Shown piece by piece: positions 1-9,384 of a stretch of 64,000 nt of DNA (its first letter is position 1; every line of letters begins with the position of its first letter). The position numbers were made by a program, and so were the translations under genes. This DNA comes from Tamlana sp. I1 (GTDB lineage: Bacteria; Bacteroidota; Bacteroidia; Flavobacteriales; Flavobacteriaceae): assembly GCF_015355625.1 (NCBI RefSeq), contig NZ_JACLAF010000018.1:1-64000 (forward strand), in the 5' to 3' direction. The notes beneath the pieces are model-generated. The model saw only the letters and a list, made by a program, of their open reading frames with translations. It was not told the DNA's origin and did no database searches.

Positions 1-1
1 A

Positions 2-20
2 AAATACTTAATAAGTATTT
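2..20. repeat. Perfect short inverted repeat
   Basis: Two 9-base arms (AAATACTTA and TAAGTATTT) flank a single A. It lies downstream of the cupin gene stop, at the very edge of the window. Its 13-base core TACTTAATAAGTA recurs in reverse complement at 41359-41371, so it may be a protein-binding site rather than a terminator. No T-tract can be checked because the window starts here. Confidence 0.35.
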
Positions 21-79
21 CTGGAAGTAATAAATTGGCTATGGCTAATAATGAATCTGATGGCATTAAAAATTTTTAT

Positions 80-571
80 TCAAAGGTCTTGCTTTTTTAG
101 ATGCTCCACAACTTTTGAGATTGACCCGGTTTCAACGAGTGCAATAAATAATACACAAGGACCATTGTTTAGGCACTTCGCTCGATGTGGTTTGCCTGCG
201 GGTCCATATAAGTATGATCCTGCTTTAACAATTTTAGGAGCTTCGCCCTTGTATTGCACCTCCAAATCTCCACTCATTAAAATCATTCGTTCAGCAGACT
301 TATGTGTGTGTCGAACGACTTCAGTGTTGGGTTCTATTTTAAAAAACAAGTCTAAATTAGGTTTGGTCATTTCGCCGTGTAGAATGCTAAAGGAACAGTT
401 TGGAAAAAAATCTGGAGCATCATGCCATATTAAGCTTTTATCAGATGGGAACTTGGAAAAAGAAGCTTCTGTTGCGTAGTTGTCAGCATGTTGTGCATGT
501 GTCATAGATAGCTGAAATAAAGCAATAAAACATAGGGACCTAAGGATGGATTTAAATGAGAGTGTTTTCAT
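80..571 (-). CDS. Exported cupin-domain protein
   Basis: This is a 163-aa protein with an N-terminal signal peptide (hydrophobic run ending near MTHAQHA), so it is probably periplasmic. The rest is a single small cupin barrel. RHTHKSAERM carries the two His and the Glu of cupin motif 1, a GDLEVQY strand follows, and YGPAGKPHRAKC carries the motif 2 His. These residues normally hold one divalent metal. The substrate cannot be read from the sequence; similar stand-alone cupins serve as small-molecule oxygenases, isomerases or sensors. It is transcribed alone, away from the decayed transposase remnant. The ATG at 571 is chosen because it starts directly with a charged n-region (MKTLSFK) and a hydrophobic core. 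Confidence 0.8.
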   Translation of the reverse strand: MKTLSFKSILRSLCFIALFQLSMTHAQHADNYATEASFSKFPSDKSLIWHDAPDFFPNCSFSILHGEMTKPNLDLFFKIEPNTEVVRHTHKSAERMILMSGDLEVQYKGEAPKIVKAGSYLYGPAGKPHRAKCLNNGPCVLFIALVETGSISKVVEHLKKQDL

Positions 572-595
572 GATTTTTAGTTTAATGATTATTTA

Positions 596-603
596 TAAAG
601 ATA
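596..603 (-). promoter_or_regulatory. Candidate -7 box for the cupin gene
   Basis: On the minus strand this reads TATCTTTA, one base from the Bacteroidota -7 consensus TAnnTTTG. It sits about 25 bases before the ATG at 571. No convincing -33 TTTG partner is seen at the right spacing, so the call is weak. Confidence 0.3.
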
Positions 604-663
604 CGAAAATCTCATTAACTAATTGCTGTTCAATATGTTGTGAATTTTGTGTCTATGAATTTT

Positions 664-971
664 TTACTCAAAATCATTTTTAGTTTTCTTTTTATAACAA
701 CCAATGTTGTGCATTGCTTGTCTCGTAGGGCAATAATAAGTATGCTTTTCTTTCTTTCGGAGTGGCTTTCTGTTATTGGTATTTAGCCATATTAGTTGAC
801 CAGTGTTTTTTGCATAATTAAGTTTTTGTTCAACTTTTTATCAACCTTAAGATGGTTAATGGCTGTTTCTATTTTATCAGCTTCAAAAGCTTCAAAGTCT
901 GGTGTGTTTGGGATGTGCTGCTCGTCTTTATGAACCTTTTCCACATAAGACTCAACTGGTCTTGGTTGTAC
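664..971 (-). pseudogene. Decayed transposase remnant (IS1182-like)
   Basis: The 563-base space between the cupin and the DUF255 gene has no intact gene, but the minus strand carries two protein-like stretches in different frames. From about 795 down to 664 it reads KHTYYCPTRQAMHNIGCYKK and then KTKNDFE before a stop. This resembles the segment of IS1182-family DDE transposases around YxCPMGQxMxxIGT. From about 970 down to 792 it reads RPVESYVEKVHKDEQHIPNT and continues to KIETAINHLKV, with a stop and frame change between the two. No terminal inverted repeats or target duplications are visible. The assignment rests on memory of the family motif, so the family name is tentative. That this is a broken coding relic is more secure. 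Confidence 0.45.
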
Positions 972-1134
972 GTTTTAAAAATTACTTTTCTGCTTATTCT
1001 TAAAATTTAAAATTTACTAGAAAAATGGCAAAAAAATAAGACAGCCTATTCAGAGAGCCTCTTCTTTTATCCCTTACATTAATATTAAAAAGCCTATATT
1101 TAGCCTTGATTTTTTAACTTCTATATTCATTGCT

Positions 1135-3246
1135 GTGCGATATCTTTTAAGCTTTTTTCTGCTAGTACTACTCGTTTTTAATTGTTCAAATAAAAGTGAT
1201 TCCTCTAAAAAGGATTATAAATATACTAACGATTTAATCCACGAAACCAGTCCGTATTTACTACAACACGCCCATAATCCTGTAGATTGGAAAGCTTGGA
1301 ATCCAGAAACTTTAGCCTTAGCCAAAAAAGAGAATAAACTTATCGTTATTTCGGTGGGCTATGCTGCTTGCCATTGGTGTCATGTTATGGAACATGAAAG
1401 TTTTGAAAACGACTCTGTGGCTAAGATTATGAATGCAAAATTCATCAATATCAAAGTCGATAGAGAAGAGCGTCCCGATATTGACCAAGTGTATATGCAT
1501 GCGGTACAGTTAATGACAGGAAGTGGCGGCTGGCCATTAAATTGTATAGCGTTGCCCGATGGAAGACCTATTTTTGGAGGCACCTATTTTGAAAAAGAGC
1601 AGTGGATTAAAATTCTTAAAGATGTATCGGACTTATACGAAAATGATCCCGATAAAGCCATAGCTTATGCCGAACAACTTACACAAGGTATTAAAGAAAC
1701 CGATTTAATTGCACTTAATAAAAATCCAGAACCTTTTACAAACAGCGCTATTGTAGAATCTGTTGAAACATGGAAAGCCAATTTTGATACGATAAACGGC
1801 GGCATCACTGGCAGTCCGAAGTTTCCATTGCCTAATAATCTAAGTTTTTTATGGCGCCATGGGATTCAAAATAAGGATCAAGCGCTTCAAAATTATGTAT
1901 CAACAACCTTAACCAAAATGGCTTATGGTGGTATTTACGATCAAATTGGTGGCGGTTTTTCTAGATATAGTGTAGACGAAACATGGCATATTCCACATTT
2001 TGAAAAAATGCTTTACGATAATGCTCAATTGGTTAGTGTGTATTCCAATGCCTATTTGGTAACCCAAAACCAGCTTTATAAACAAATTGTAGAGGAGACA
2101 CTACAATGTGTTGAACGTGATTTTTTAGACGAATCGGGAGCCTTTTATTCAGCCTTAGATGCCGATAGTGAAAACGCAAAGGGTAGCTTGGAAGAGGGGG
2201 CTTTTTATGTTTGGAATGAAGCTGAATTGAAAGCAGCATTAAAAGCTGATTTTGAAGCTTTTAAAACTTATTACAATATTAATAAGATTGGTTTCTGGGA
2301 ACATGATAATTATGTATTGTATAGAACGAAATCGGATACAGAAGTATCGGAAATTCTTAATGTATCGGAAGCAGCATTACAAGAAAAACTAAAAAACTGG
2401 AAGCTTACACTCTTAAAAGAACGTAGCAAAAGAAAACCACCTCGTATAGATAACAAAGCATTAACCAGCTGGAACGCTTTAATGTTAAAAGCATATACCG
2501 ATGCGTACCGCGTGTTTAAAAAGCCGCATTATTTAGAAATGGCTATAAAAAACGCTCAGTTTATTAAAGATAAACAGTTGCGTGAGGGTGGCGGATTGAA
2601 TAGAGTGTATATAAATAAAGAGAGTTCAATAAACGGTTATTCTGAAGATTATGCAGCGACTATTGAAGCTTTTATAAGTTTGTATCAAGTGACATTAGAT
2701 GAAGCTTGGTTAACTTCAGCTAAAGATTTAATGCATTATACTCTGGAACATTTTTATGATGAGGGGACTGGCATGTTTTATTTTACGTCTAATCTAGACA
2801 CTTCTTTAATTTCAAGGAAAATGGAAACTGTAGATGGGGTAATACCATCGTCGAATGCCACCTTAGCCAAAAATTTATTTACACTTGGTTTGTACTATTA
2901 TAACGATGACTTCGGAAAAAAAGCAAAGCAAATGCTGAGTAATGTCACTGAAGATGCTTTGCAGTATCCTTCTAGCTATAGTCAATGGTTGGATTTAATG
3001 CAAAACTACACGAAACCTTTTTATGAAGTAGCTATTTCTGGAAGTGAAGCGAAACAGCATCTATACGAGTTTCAAACCAACTATTTGCCCAATGTGATTT
3101 ATGCTGCAGCAACATCAGAAAGCAACGTGCCCTTATTGGAAAGTAAAAACGTTCCAGGCAAGACTTATATTTTTGTGTGTACAAATGGTAGTTGTAAGGC
3201 ACCACAAACAGAGGTTTCAAAAGCCATTCAGTTGATCAAGTATTGA
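1135..3246 (+). CDS. DUF255/YyaL-type thioredoxin-domain lipoprotein
   Basis: This 703-aa protein belongs to the DUF255 (YyaL / SPATA20) family: an N-terminal thioredoxin-like domain (about residues 30-190) followed by an (alpha/alpha)6 barrel resembling N-acylglucosamine 2-epimerases and unsaturated glucuronyl hydrolases. The family hallmark [12 protein letters not shown] is at about residues 77-88, and [19 protein letters not shown] is in the same domain. The length matches full-length members. The start is GTG at 1135, which gives a lipoprotein signal ([17 protein letters not shown]), so the protein is probably membrane-anchored, whereas many homologs are cytosolic. Its biochemical role is not established in general. 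It stands alone, with more than 560 bases on either side free of intact genes. Confidence 0.85.
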   Translation: MRYLLSFFLLVLLVFNCSNKSDSSKKDYKYTNDLIHETSPYLLQHAHNPVDWKAWNPETLALAKKENKLIVISVGYAACHWCHVMEHESFENDSVAKIMNAKFINIKVDREERPDIDQVYMHAVQLMTGSGGWPLNCIALPDGRPIFGGTYFEKEQWIKILKDVSDLYENDPDKAIAYAEQLTQGIKETDLIALNKNPEPFTNSAIVESVETWKANFDTINGGITGSPKFPLPNNLSFLWRHGIQNKDQALQNYVSTTLTKMAYGGIYDQIGGGFSRYSVDETWHIPHFEKMLYDNAQLVSVYSNAYLVTQNQLYKQIVEETLQCVERDFLDESGAFYSALDADSENAKGSLEEGAFYVWNEAELKAALKADFEAFKTYYNINKIGFWEHDNYVLYRTKSDTEVSEILNVSEAALQEKLKNWKLTLLKERSKRKPPRIDNKALTSWNALMLKAYTDAYRVFKKPHYLEMAIKNAQFIKDKQLREGGGLNRVYINKESSINGYSEDYAATIEAFISLYQVTLDEAWLTSAKDLMHYTLEHFYDEGTGMFYFTSNLDTSLISRKMETVDGVIPSSNATLAKNLFTLGLYYYNDDFGKKAKQMLSNVTEDALQYPSSYSQWLDLMQNYTKPFYEVAISGSEAKQHLYEFQTNYLPNVIYAAATSESNVPLLESKNVPGKTYIFVCTNGSCKAPQTEVSKAIQLIKY

Positions 3247-3475
3247 AAATAAGCGCTTTTTTTTGATAATGTGGTAGTTTTTTAGTGTGTAAATATAGGT
3301 TTAAAGCTTATATAGGATTAGATATCCATGGAGTTAATAATTTTAATAAACTAAAATTATTGATTTATTTTTTTTCCTAACTCAAAATTGGAATAATAAA
3401 AAAAAAGCAATAAATCTAATTATCTTTTTAAAATTTAAGTATTTTTTCTTATTTTTATTAAAAATTTAACACAAA

Positions 3476-3483
3476 TAGTTTTG
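3476..3483 (+). promoter_or_regulatory. Candidate -7 box upstream of the SusC-like gene
   Basis: TAGTTTTG fits the Bacteroidota -7 consensus TAnnTTTG. If used, transcription starts near 3490 and leaves an unusually long leader of about 350 bases that contains both copies of the direct repeat at 3511-3734. No clear -33 TTTG is present. The rest of 3247-3841 is very AT-rich, with no coding potential seen. Confidence 0.3.
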
Positions 3484-3510
3484 AAAACAGGCTTTTCACA
3501 TTTTGAAACC

Positions 3511-3734
3511 CTTTGCAAACCTCTTACTCTTCGAGGTTTACAGCCTATTTTTAATTGTTAAACATTAGCATGTTTATGTTTTTTCTTTTACAATAGTTAA
3601 GAAGATAAAAATTTCATTCATGTTTTAAATGTATTAACACTATGCAATTCATAAATTTAAATTTTTCAATAATTTGTAATCTTTTCTGCAAGTCTCTAAC
3701 GCTTAGAGGTCTTCAGCCTATTTTCGACTGTTAA
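3511..3734 (+). repeat. Two-copy imperfect direct repeat in the susC-like leader
   Basis: Copy 1 is 3511-3562 and copy 2 is 3683-3734. Aligned without gaps they agree at about 40 of 52 positions, including a run of ten identical bases (CAGCCTATTT) and a shared GTTAAA end. In copy 1 AAACCTC pairs perfectly with GAGGTTT around a 9-base loop. In copy 2 the corresponding arms keep most of the pairing, partly through G-U. The pattern suggests a duplicated structured RNA element or a duplicated regulator site controlling the SusC/SusD pair. The function is not recognised. Confidence 0.5.
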
Positions 3735-3841
3735 ATGATTAGTTTCTATGTTATTTATTATGCTAAAATAATTTTTAAGCATAGAAATAACTACGCTTTA
3801 AATTCTTTTAAATTTTAATTTTCAAACTAATCGAATCAAAA

Positions 3842-6841
3842 ATGAAAATACTTAATTATATAACAATTTTATTGTTCATGTGTTTTGTAGGAAACCCCGC
3901 GTTTTCACAAAGATTAATAACAGGTACCGTAAAGGCTGAAAGTAATGCCGTTCCTTTGGTAGGCGCAAATGTTGTAATACCTAGCTCAAGTAAAGGTGTT
4001 GTAACCGATTTTGATGGGAATTTCTCCATTGAAATTCCTGAGAGTGTAACTCTTTTAGAAGTATCTTATATAGGTTATGAAACTAAAAAAGTACAACTTA
4101 CAAATCAAAACAGATATGAAATTAAGCTTAAACAAGGCGAAGTTTTAGATGAAGTGGTTGTGGTTGGATACGGTACACAATCAGCAAAAGATATTAGCAG
4201 TAGCATTGTAACTATTAAAAATGAAGATGTTGCTAAAATTCCTTCCTCAAGCTTTGAAAATACCATTCAAGGGCAAACACCTGGGGTTAATATTTCAGCG
4301 TCATCTGCAACACCAGGATCTGCAGTAAATGTCAATATTAGAGGTGTTTCGTCAATTTCAGCTAGTAGTCAACCCTTATTTATTGTTGATGGTGTGCCTC
4401 TAGTTTCTAGAAATAATTCTGCATTAAATAGTAATATTCAGCCTGCAAACCCTATTGCAGATATTAATCCAAGCGATATCGAATCGGTAACCATTTTAAA
4501 AGATGCGGCAGCAGCTTCAATTTATGGTTCTCGTGGTGCTAATGGTGTCATATTAATAAAAACCAAAAGAGGTTCTCAAGGCAAAACTTCGGTCGATATA
4601 GGGTATTATACAGGGTTTTCAACCATAACCAATACACCAGAACTTGTTAGTAGCGATCAATTTAAATCGTTTTTTAATACAGCTGCAGAGTTTGACGGTC
4701 TTGGTAGCGACTATTTCGATTGGATAGACACATCTAGTGGTCAAAACACCAAAATTTTTGATGAGATTTTTAGAACAGGAATCACACAAAATTTAGATGT
4801 TAGCTTTAGTGGAGGTACCGATAAAACACGCTTTTATTTAAGCGGAAACTATTTCGATCAACAAGGTATTCAGATAGGACAAGGTTTTAAAAGGTTAAGT
4901 ACGAGAATCAATTTAGATCATAATGTTAGTGATAAAATTAAAGTAGGTACAACCACTTTTATAAGTCGCGGTGATCACCAACGAACCATTAACGAAAACG
5001 ACGAATATGGGGTGGTTATTAATGCACAAGGTTGGGATCCTACAGCACCAATTAAAGACGGAAATGGCGACTATACCAATCCGTTTGATTACAACACATG
5101 GTGGCCTCTAGAGAATCCTGTTTATATTGCCGAAGAGTATATCAATACATCACGTAGTACCCGTATTCAAAGTTCGAATTTTTTGGAATGGAAAATCATT
5201 CCTGATTTAAAATTTAGATCGGCATTTTCTTTAGAATATTCAAACTTTGTTGAAGATTCTTTTGTGCCTGTAGGATCCAATAAAGCACCAAATGGAGAAG
5301 CTATATTTGCAACTTATGAAGAGACCACCTGGCAATGGGAAAATACTTTAAATTACAACAAATTAGTAGCCGATGTTCACGCCTTTGATGTTACTGCTGG
5401 TTGGACGCTTCAAGAAACTAAAGCACAATTTTCAGATCAGTCGGGCGTAGGTTTCGCTACCAATAATACATCAAGTTTATCGGCAGCAGGAACCATTCTA
5501 ACGAGTACTTCTGGGAAAAATCAGTTTGGTTTACAATCTTTCTTCGGAAGAACAAATTACACCTACGATAGTCGCTACATTTTATCATTTACATTAAGAG
5601 CCGATGGTTCGTCACGATTTGGTAAAGACAATCAATATGGTTATTTCCCTTCTGGTTCTTTGGCCTGGAGAATCAATAAAGAAAACTTTTTCGATGTTGA
5701 AAGCATTTCTAATTTAAAAATTAGATCCAGTTATGGTATCACAGGAAACCAAGAGATTTCTTCAAACTGGGTAGGTACATATTCGTTAAACGCGAATTAT
5801 AACGGTGTGCCTGGAATCGCTCCAAACCGTTTAGAAAATGATAAACTAGGCTGGGAGAAAACAAAACAATTTAATATTGGTTTGGATTTTGGGATGTTTA
5901 ATCAGCGCTTAAATTTTACAGCCGATTATTTTAATAAACAAACCGAGGACCTGCTTTTAAGTGCTGGTGTATCTGGCCTAACAGGTTTTGGGTCGGTGTT
6001 TCAAAATATTGGAGAAATACAAAACACAGGTTTCGAATTTAGTGTGAATGCCAGTATTATTGATGGAGCAAAATTTAAATGGGATTCTGGGTTTAATGTG
6101 ACTTTTTTAGAGAATCAAATAAATAAACTACAAAATGATGGCGAGTTAATAGGTAGAAACCACATTTTAAAAGAAGGTGAGGCGGTAAGTACTCTATATT
6201 TAATTGAATACCTAGGTGTAGATCCTCAAACTGGTGATGCCATGTTTACCGATGTTAATCAAGACGGTGTTATCGATTTTGACGATAGAAAAATTGTAGG
6301 CAGTGCTTTGCCAAACTATTTTGGAGGTTGGACAAACTCATTATCATATAAAGGCTTTAGCTTAACAGCAAATTTCCAATTCTCTGGAGGAAACAAAATT
6401 TTTAACCAAAGTAGACATGTTTATGAGAATTTCGGATTTACAAGAAGCGGCTTGCCTTACGCTAATATTAGTCAGCGTGTTTATGATAACTATTGGAGAG
6501 AACCAGGGCAAGTTACCGATGTACCACGACCATCTACCGAATCGGGACAAATGCAACGTTTTAGTACACAGTACTTAGAAGATGGCGATTATATTCGTTT
6601 AAAAACTTTACGTTTAGGCTATAATCTTCCTAGAAATGTACTTAATAAATTGGGGATAAATAATACTTTGGTTTATATACAAGGGCAGAATGTATTTACA
6701 ATTACTGATTATTTAGGTTTCGATCCAGAAGTTTCAACGAATACCTCTAGTCAAGGCGATTTAAATGTATTGCAAGGTGAAGACTTTGGTACTCTAGGAC
6801 AAGCACGCACATTTACAATTGGTTTAACAACTTCATTTTAA
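3842..6841 (+). CDS. SusC/RagA-family TonB-dependent outer-membrane transporter
   Basis: This 999-aa outer-membrane protein is the importer half of a SusCD pair. After a signal peptide (ending near NPAFSQR) comes a carboxypeptidase-regulatory-like domain (about residues 24-100; LVGANVVIPSSSKGVV, VTDFDGNFSIEI). The TonB-box/plug region starts at VVVGYGTQ (about 106) and includes the diagnostic KDAAAASIYGSRGANGVI (about 220-237). A 22-stranded barrel follows, ending in an aromatic C-terminus (TIGLTTSF). It imports oligomers with energy from TonB/ExbBD, while the SusD lipoprotein acts as a lid. The next gene is that SusD. The downstream isoaspartyl peptidase and S51 peptidases suggest a beta-aspartyl peptide or polymer as cargo rather than a glycan; that is inference from context. 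Confidence 0.95.
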   Translation: MKILNYITILLFMCFVGNPAFSQRLITGTVKAESNAVPLVGANVVIPSSSKGVVTDFDGNFSIEIPESVTLLEVSYIGYETKKVQLTNQNRYEIKLKQGEVLDEVVVVGYGTQSAKDISSSIVTIKNEDVAKIPSSSFENTIQGQTPGVNISASSATPGSAVNVNIRGVSSISASSQPLFIVDGVPLVSRNNSALNSNIQPANPIADINPSDIESVTILKDAAAASIYGSRGANGVILIKTKRGSQGKTSVDIGYYTGFSTITNTPELVSSDQFKSFFNTAAEFDGLGSDYFDWIDTSSGQNTKIFDEIFRTGITQNLDVSFSGGTDKTRFYLSGNYFDQQGIQIGQGFKRLSTRINLDHNVSDKIKVGTTTFISRGDHQRTINENDEYGVVINAQGWDPTAPIKDGNGDYTNPFDYNTWWPLENPVYIAEEYINTSRSTRIQSSNFLEWKIIPDLKFRSAFSLEYSNFVEDSFVPVGSNKAPNGEAIFATYEETTWQWENTLNYNKLVADVHAFDVTAGWTLQETKAQFSDQSGVGFATNNTSSLSAAGTILTSTSGKNQFGLQSFFGRTNYTYDSRYILSFTLRADGSSRFGKDNQYGYFPSGSLAWRINKENFFDVESISNLKIRSSYGITGNQEISSNWVGTYSLNANYNGVPGIAPNRLENDKLGWEKTKQFNIGLDFGMFNQRLNFTADYFNKQTEDLLLSAGVSGLTGFGSVFQNIGEIQNTGFEFSVNASIIDGAKFKWDSGFNVTFLENQINKLQNDGELIGRNHILKEGEAVSTLYLIEYLGVDPQTGDAMFTDVNQDGVIDFDDRKIVGSALPNYFGGWTNSLSYKGFSLTANFQFSGGNKIFNQSRHVYENFGFTRSGLPYANISQRVYDNYWREPGQVTDVPRPSTESGQMQRFSTQYLEDGDYIRLKTLRLGYNLPRNVLNKLGINNTLVYIQGQNVFTITDYLGFDPEVSTNTSSQGDLNVLQGEDFGTLGQARTFTIGLTTSF

Positions 6842-6940
6842 AAAAAGATTGAGATGCGAGCATGCTAGAAACATTAACATTCAAAGGAATGAATGTTAAC
6901 GATTAGCATGAAACCATTAAATAACAATAAATATAGACAC

Positions 6941-8293
6941 ATGAAAAAAATAAATATTTGGTTTATAACATTAGTATCATGTTTAAGCCTAACTTTAATT
7001 GGTTGTAGCGATATTTTAGAGGTGCAACTTGATGATGAAATTCGATCTGAAGACGCCATTACCGATGCCATATCATTAAAATCGGCGGTGGTAGGTCTTT
7101 ACGATATCTTACAAAGCTCTACCTATTATGGTGGTGAGTTTGTTTTAGCACATGCCTTAACAGGAGGTATTGCCGATGCAACAGGCTTTAGAGAACGTTT
7201 TACACAATTAGATAATGCCATAATTCCAACCTCTAACTTGTATGTTGAAAGTGCATGGATAGATGCCTATGCTTTAGTAAATGCAAGTAACTTAATTTTA
7301 GAAAAAGCAGACGAATTACAATTAGATGATCCCAACTCAAAAGGGTCGGCGCACTTTTTTAGAGCATTAGGACTTTTTGATGCCTTACGTCAGTTTGGGC
7401 AGTTTACAGATTTAAATTCCGATTATGGTGTTCCCGTTTACACGAATTATATCAATGCAAATACAGCCTTAACCATTCCACGTGCTTCGGTTTCAGATTC
7501 TTATAATCAAATTACATCCGATCTTTTAAAGGCTATCGATATGTTGGAATATAGCGACAATAAACTATATGCTACCAAAGGTGCTGCTGAGGCTTTGTTG
7601 GCAAGGGTTTATCTATACCAAGGCGCGTATGCTTTGGCAGAACAATATGCTGATACCGTTTTAGGTAATTTTGATTATGAATTAAATTACGATTATAACG
7701 ATATTTATTACGATGAGGAATCTTTAGAATCAATTTTAGAACTACAATTCTTAGACACCGATGGTAATGGTTTAACCTCGTTATTATCGGTTTCCCCGCC
7801 AGAGGTATCTGCTAATTATGGCGATTTCTATGTGTATATGGCAGATGATGACGACCCAAGAGGTGATTTATATTATGATAATGGAAGAATTGTTTTTGTA
7901 GATAAATATGGTATTAATGATGGTGAAGTAACAGCAAATGCTATTATTTTAAAATTATCTGAAATGTATTTGATTAAAGCCGAAGCCCAAGCAAGGCAAA
8001 ATCCTACCAATTTAACAAATGCTATAGCCACTTTAAATGAAGTAAGGACTCGTGCGTTACCAAGTATGCCTATTACAGCGACTGATGCACCGGATTATGA
8101 TGCATTTGTTGGTGTTTTATTGGATGAAAGAGCTAGAGAACTTGCTTTTGAAGGACATAGATGGTTTGATATCGTGCGTTTAGGTAGAGCAGAAGCTATT
8201 TTGGGAATTGAAGCATTTAGAACGGTTTATCCAATTCCACAATCAGAAGTTTCAATTTCACAAGGCGTAATTCAGCAAAACCCTGGGTACTAA
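6941..8293 (+). CDS. SusD/RagB-family surface lipoprotein
   Basis: This is a 450-aa outer-membrane lipoprotein, the substrate-binding lid of the SusC-like transporter 99 bases upstream. The ATG at 6941 is chosen over an in-frame one 48 bases earlier because it starts a clean lipoprotein signal (MKKINIWFITLVSCLSLTLI then GCSD). Family signatures are ITDAISLKSAVVGLYDIL near the N-terminus, TPR-like helices (GAAEALLARVYLYQGAY), LSEMYLIKAEAQAR, and the C-terminal LDERARELAFEGHRWFDIVR. The protein is shorter than glycan-type SusD proteins (usually 500 or more). A strong terminator follows directly, so the SusCD pair is partly uncoupled from the peptidase genes downstream. Confidence 0.95.
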   Translation: MKKINIWFITLVSCLSLTLIGCSDILEVQLDDEIRSEDAITDAISLKSAVVGLYDILQSSTYYGGEFVLAHALTGGIADATGFRERFTQLDNAIIPTSNLYVESAWIDAYALVNASNLILEKADELQLDDPNSKGSAHFFRALGLFDALRQFGQFTDLNSDYGVPVYTNYINANTALTIPRASVSDSYNQITSDLLKAIDMLEYSDNKLYATKGAAEALLARVYLYQGAYALAEQYADTVLGNFDYELNYDYNDIYYDEESLESILELQFLDTDGNGLTSLLSVSPPEVSANYGDFYVYMADDDDPRGDLYYDNGRIVFVDKYGINDGEVTANAIILKLSEMYLIKAEAQARQNPTNLTNAIATLNEVRTRALPSMPITATDAPDYDAFVGVLLDERARELAFEGHRWFDIVRLGRAEAILGIEAFRTVYPIPQSEVSISQGVIQQNPGY

Positions 8294-8313
8294 TAGCAAA
8301 TGTAAAACCCTTG

Positions 8314-8359
8314 CCAAGAAGTCTGTTTGTTATAAAAATAAAAGACTTCTTGGTTTTTT
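8314..8359 (+). terminator. Rho-independent terminator after the SusD-like gene
   Basis: A perfect 11-bp stem (CCAAGAAGTCT with AGACTTCTTGG) closes an 18-base loop and is followed by six T residues. It lies between the SusD stop and the isoaspartyl peptidase start at 8414, so read-through or a separate promoter must serve the downstream genes. Confidence 0.85.
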
Positions 8360-8413
8360 AAAATTTAGAGTTTTGCAAGGCTGAAAAGGAGTGAATAAGT
8401 TATATTGATAAGA

Positions 8414-9352
8414 ATGAATAAAAATAAAAAATTTTCATTGTGTATTCATGGTGGAGCAGGTGTAATAAGTAAAGAAGAGCTTTCTAAAGCAGAAAAAGCG
8501 TCTATAGTTGCCCATTTAAAGCAAAGTTTAACTGCAGGAGAGCGTATATTAGAAAAAGGAGGATCTGCATTAGATGCCGTTTGTGCATCTGTTGAGGTTT
8601 TAGAAAATAGCGCCCATTTTAATGCAGGTCATGGCGCTGTGTTTTCTAGAAGTGGTAAGCATTTTTTAGAAGCATCGGTTATGGAGGGCAAGGCATTACA
8701 AGCCGGATCGGTAGCAAATTCAGAAAGAGTTAAAAACCCTGTTTTATTTGCAAAAGCATTATTGGCCCATAAAGATGTGGTAATGATGTCTGGAACCAAC
8801 GCCGATGTTATGGCAGAAAAGATGGGCTGCGATATGGTAGAAAATAATTATTTTGATATTGATTTTAGAAAAAAGCAATGGGAACAAGCTAAAAAGCTTT
8901 CTGAAGATGCTATTTTCTTAGATCATTCCAATTTAAAAATGGGAACCGTTGGCGCCGTTGCTATCGATACTGAAGGTAACGTAGCGGCAGCAACCTCTAC
9001 AGGGGGGATGACAAACAAACTCGATGGTCGCGTGGGCGATACCGCAGTTATTGGTTGTGGTACCTATGCCAATAATAAAACTTGCGCGGTTTCGTGCACA
9101 GGCATTGGCGAGTATTTTATTCGAGGAACTGTAGCCTCATTAGTCTCTAATTTAATGGAGTTTGCTAATCTTTCCTTAGAAGAAGCTTCAAAAAAAGCCA
9201 TCCAAGAACAGGGTGTCTTGGGCGGTGAAGGTGGTTTAATTGCTATCGATAAAGATGGAAAAATAGCGATGCCATATAATTCAGGAGGTATGTATCGTGG
9301 TTATGTTACAGAAACCGACAAAAAAGTGATGATTTGGGATACCGAAGCCTAA
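8414..9352 (+). CDS. Isoaspartyl peptidase / plant-type L-asparaginase (Ntn hydrolase)
   Basis: This 312-aa protein has no signal peptide and is therefore cytoplasmic. The family (IaaA/EcAIII type) splits beta-aspartyl dipeptides and asparagine after autocleavage that exposes a Thr nucleophile. The start CIHGGAGVIS is the family N-terminus. The cleavage site and nucleophile lie at about residue 178 in LKMGTVGAVAIDTEGNVAAA. Substrate-binding segments STGGMTNKLDGRVGDTAVIG and CTGIGEYFIRG follow. The ATG at 8414 is preferred to a TTG nine bases upstream. It leads a run of peptidase genes: the cyanophycinase-like gene begins 32 bases after its stop. In that setting it would take the beta-Asp-Arg or similar dipeptides released by the S51 enzymes to free amino acids. 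Confidence 0.9.
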   Translation: MNKNKKFSLCIHGGAGVISKEELSKAEKASIVAHLKQSLTAGERILEKGGSALDAVCASVEVLENSAHFNAGHGAVFSRSGKHFLEASVMEGKALQAGSVANSERVKNPVLFAKALLAHKDVVMMSGTNADVMAEKMGCDMVENNYFDIDFRKKQWEQAKKLSEDAIFLDHSNLKMGTVGAVAIDTEGNVAAATSTGGMTNKLDGRVGDTAVIGCGTYANNKTCAVSCTGIGEYFIRGTVASLVSNLMEFANLSLEEASKKAIQEQGVLGGEGGLIAIDKDGKIAMPYNSGGMYRGYVTETDKKVMIWDTEA

Positions 9353-9384
9353 ACCAATTTCAAAACCATTCAAAAATACATGAG

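Noticed and set aside
51-479. 142-codon open frame on the plus strand opposite the cupin gene
   Set aside because: It lies fully antisense to a well-supported cupin protein, and its translation has no recognisable features.
8405-8413. TTG at 8405 as start of the isoaspartyl peptidase
   Set aside because: ATG at 8414 gives the normal family N-terminus and the three extra residues add nothing recognisable.
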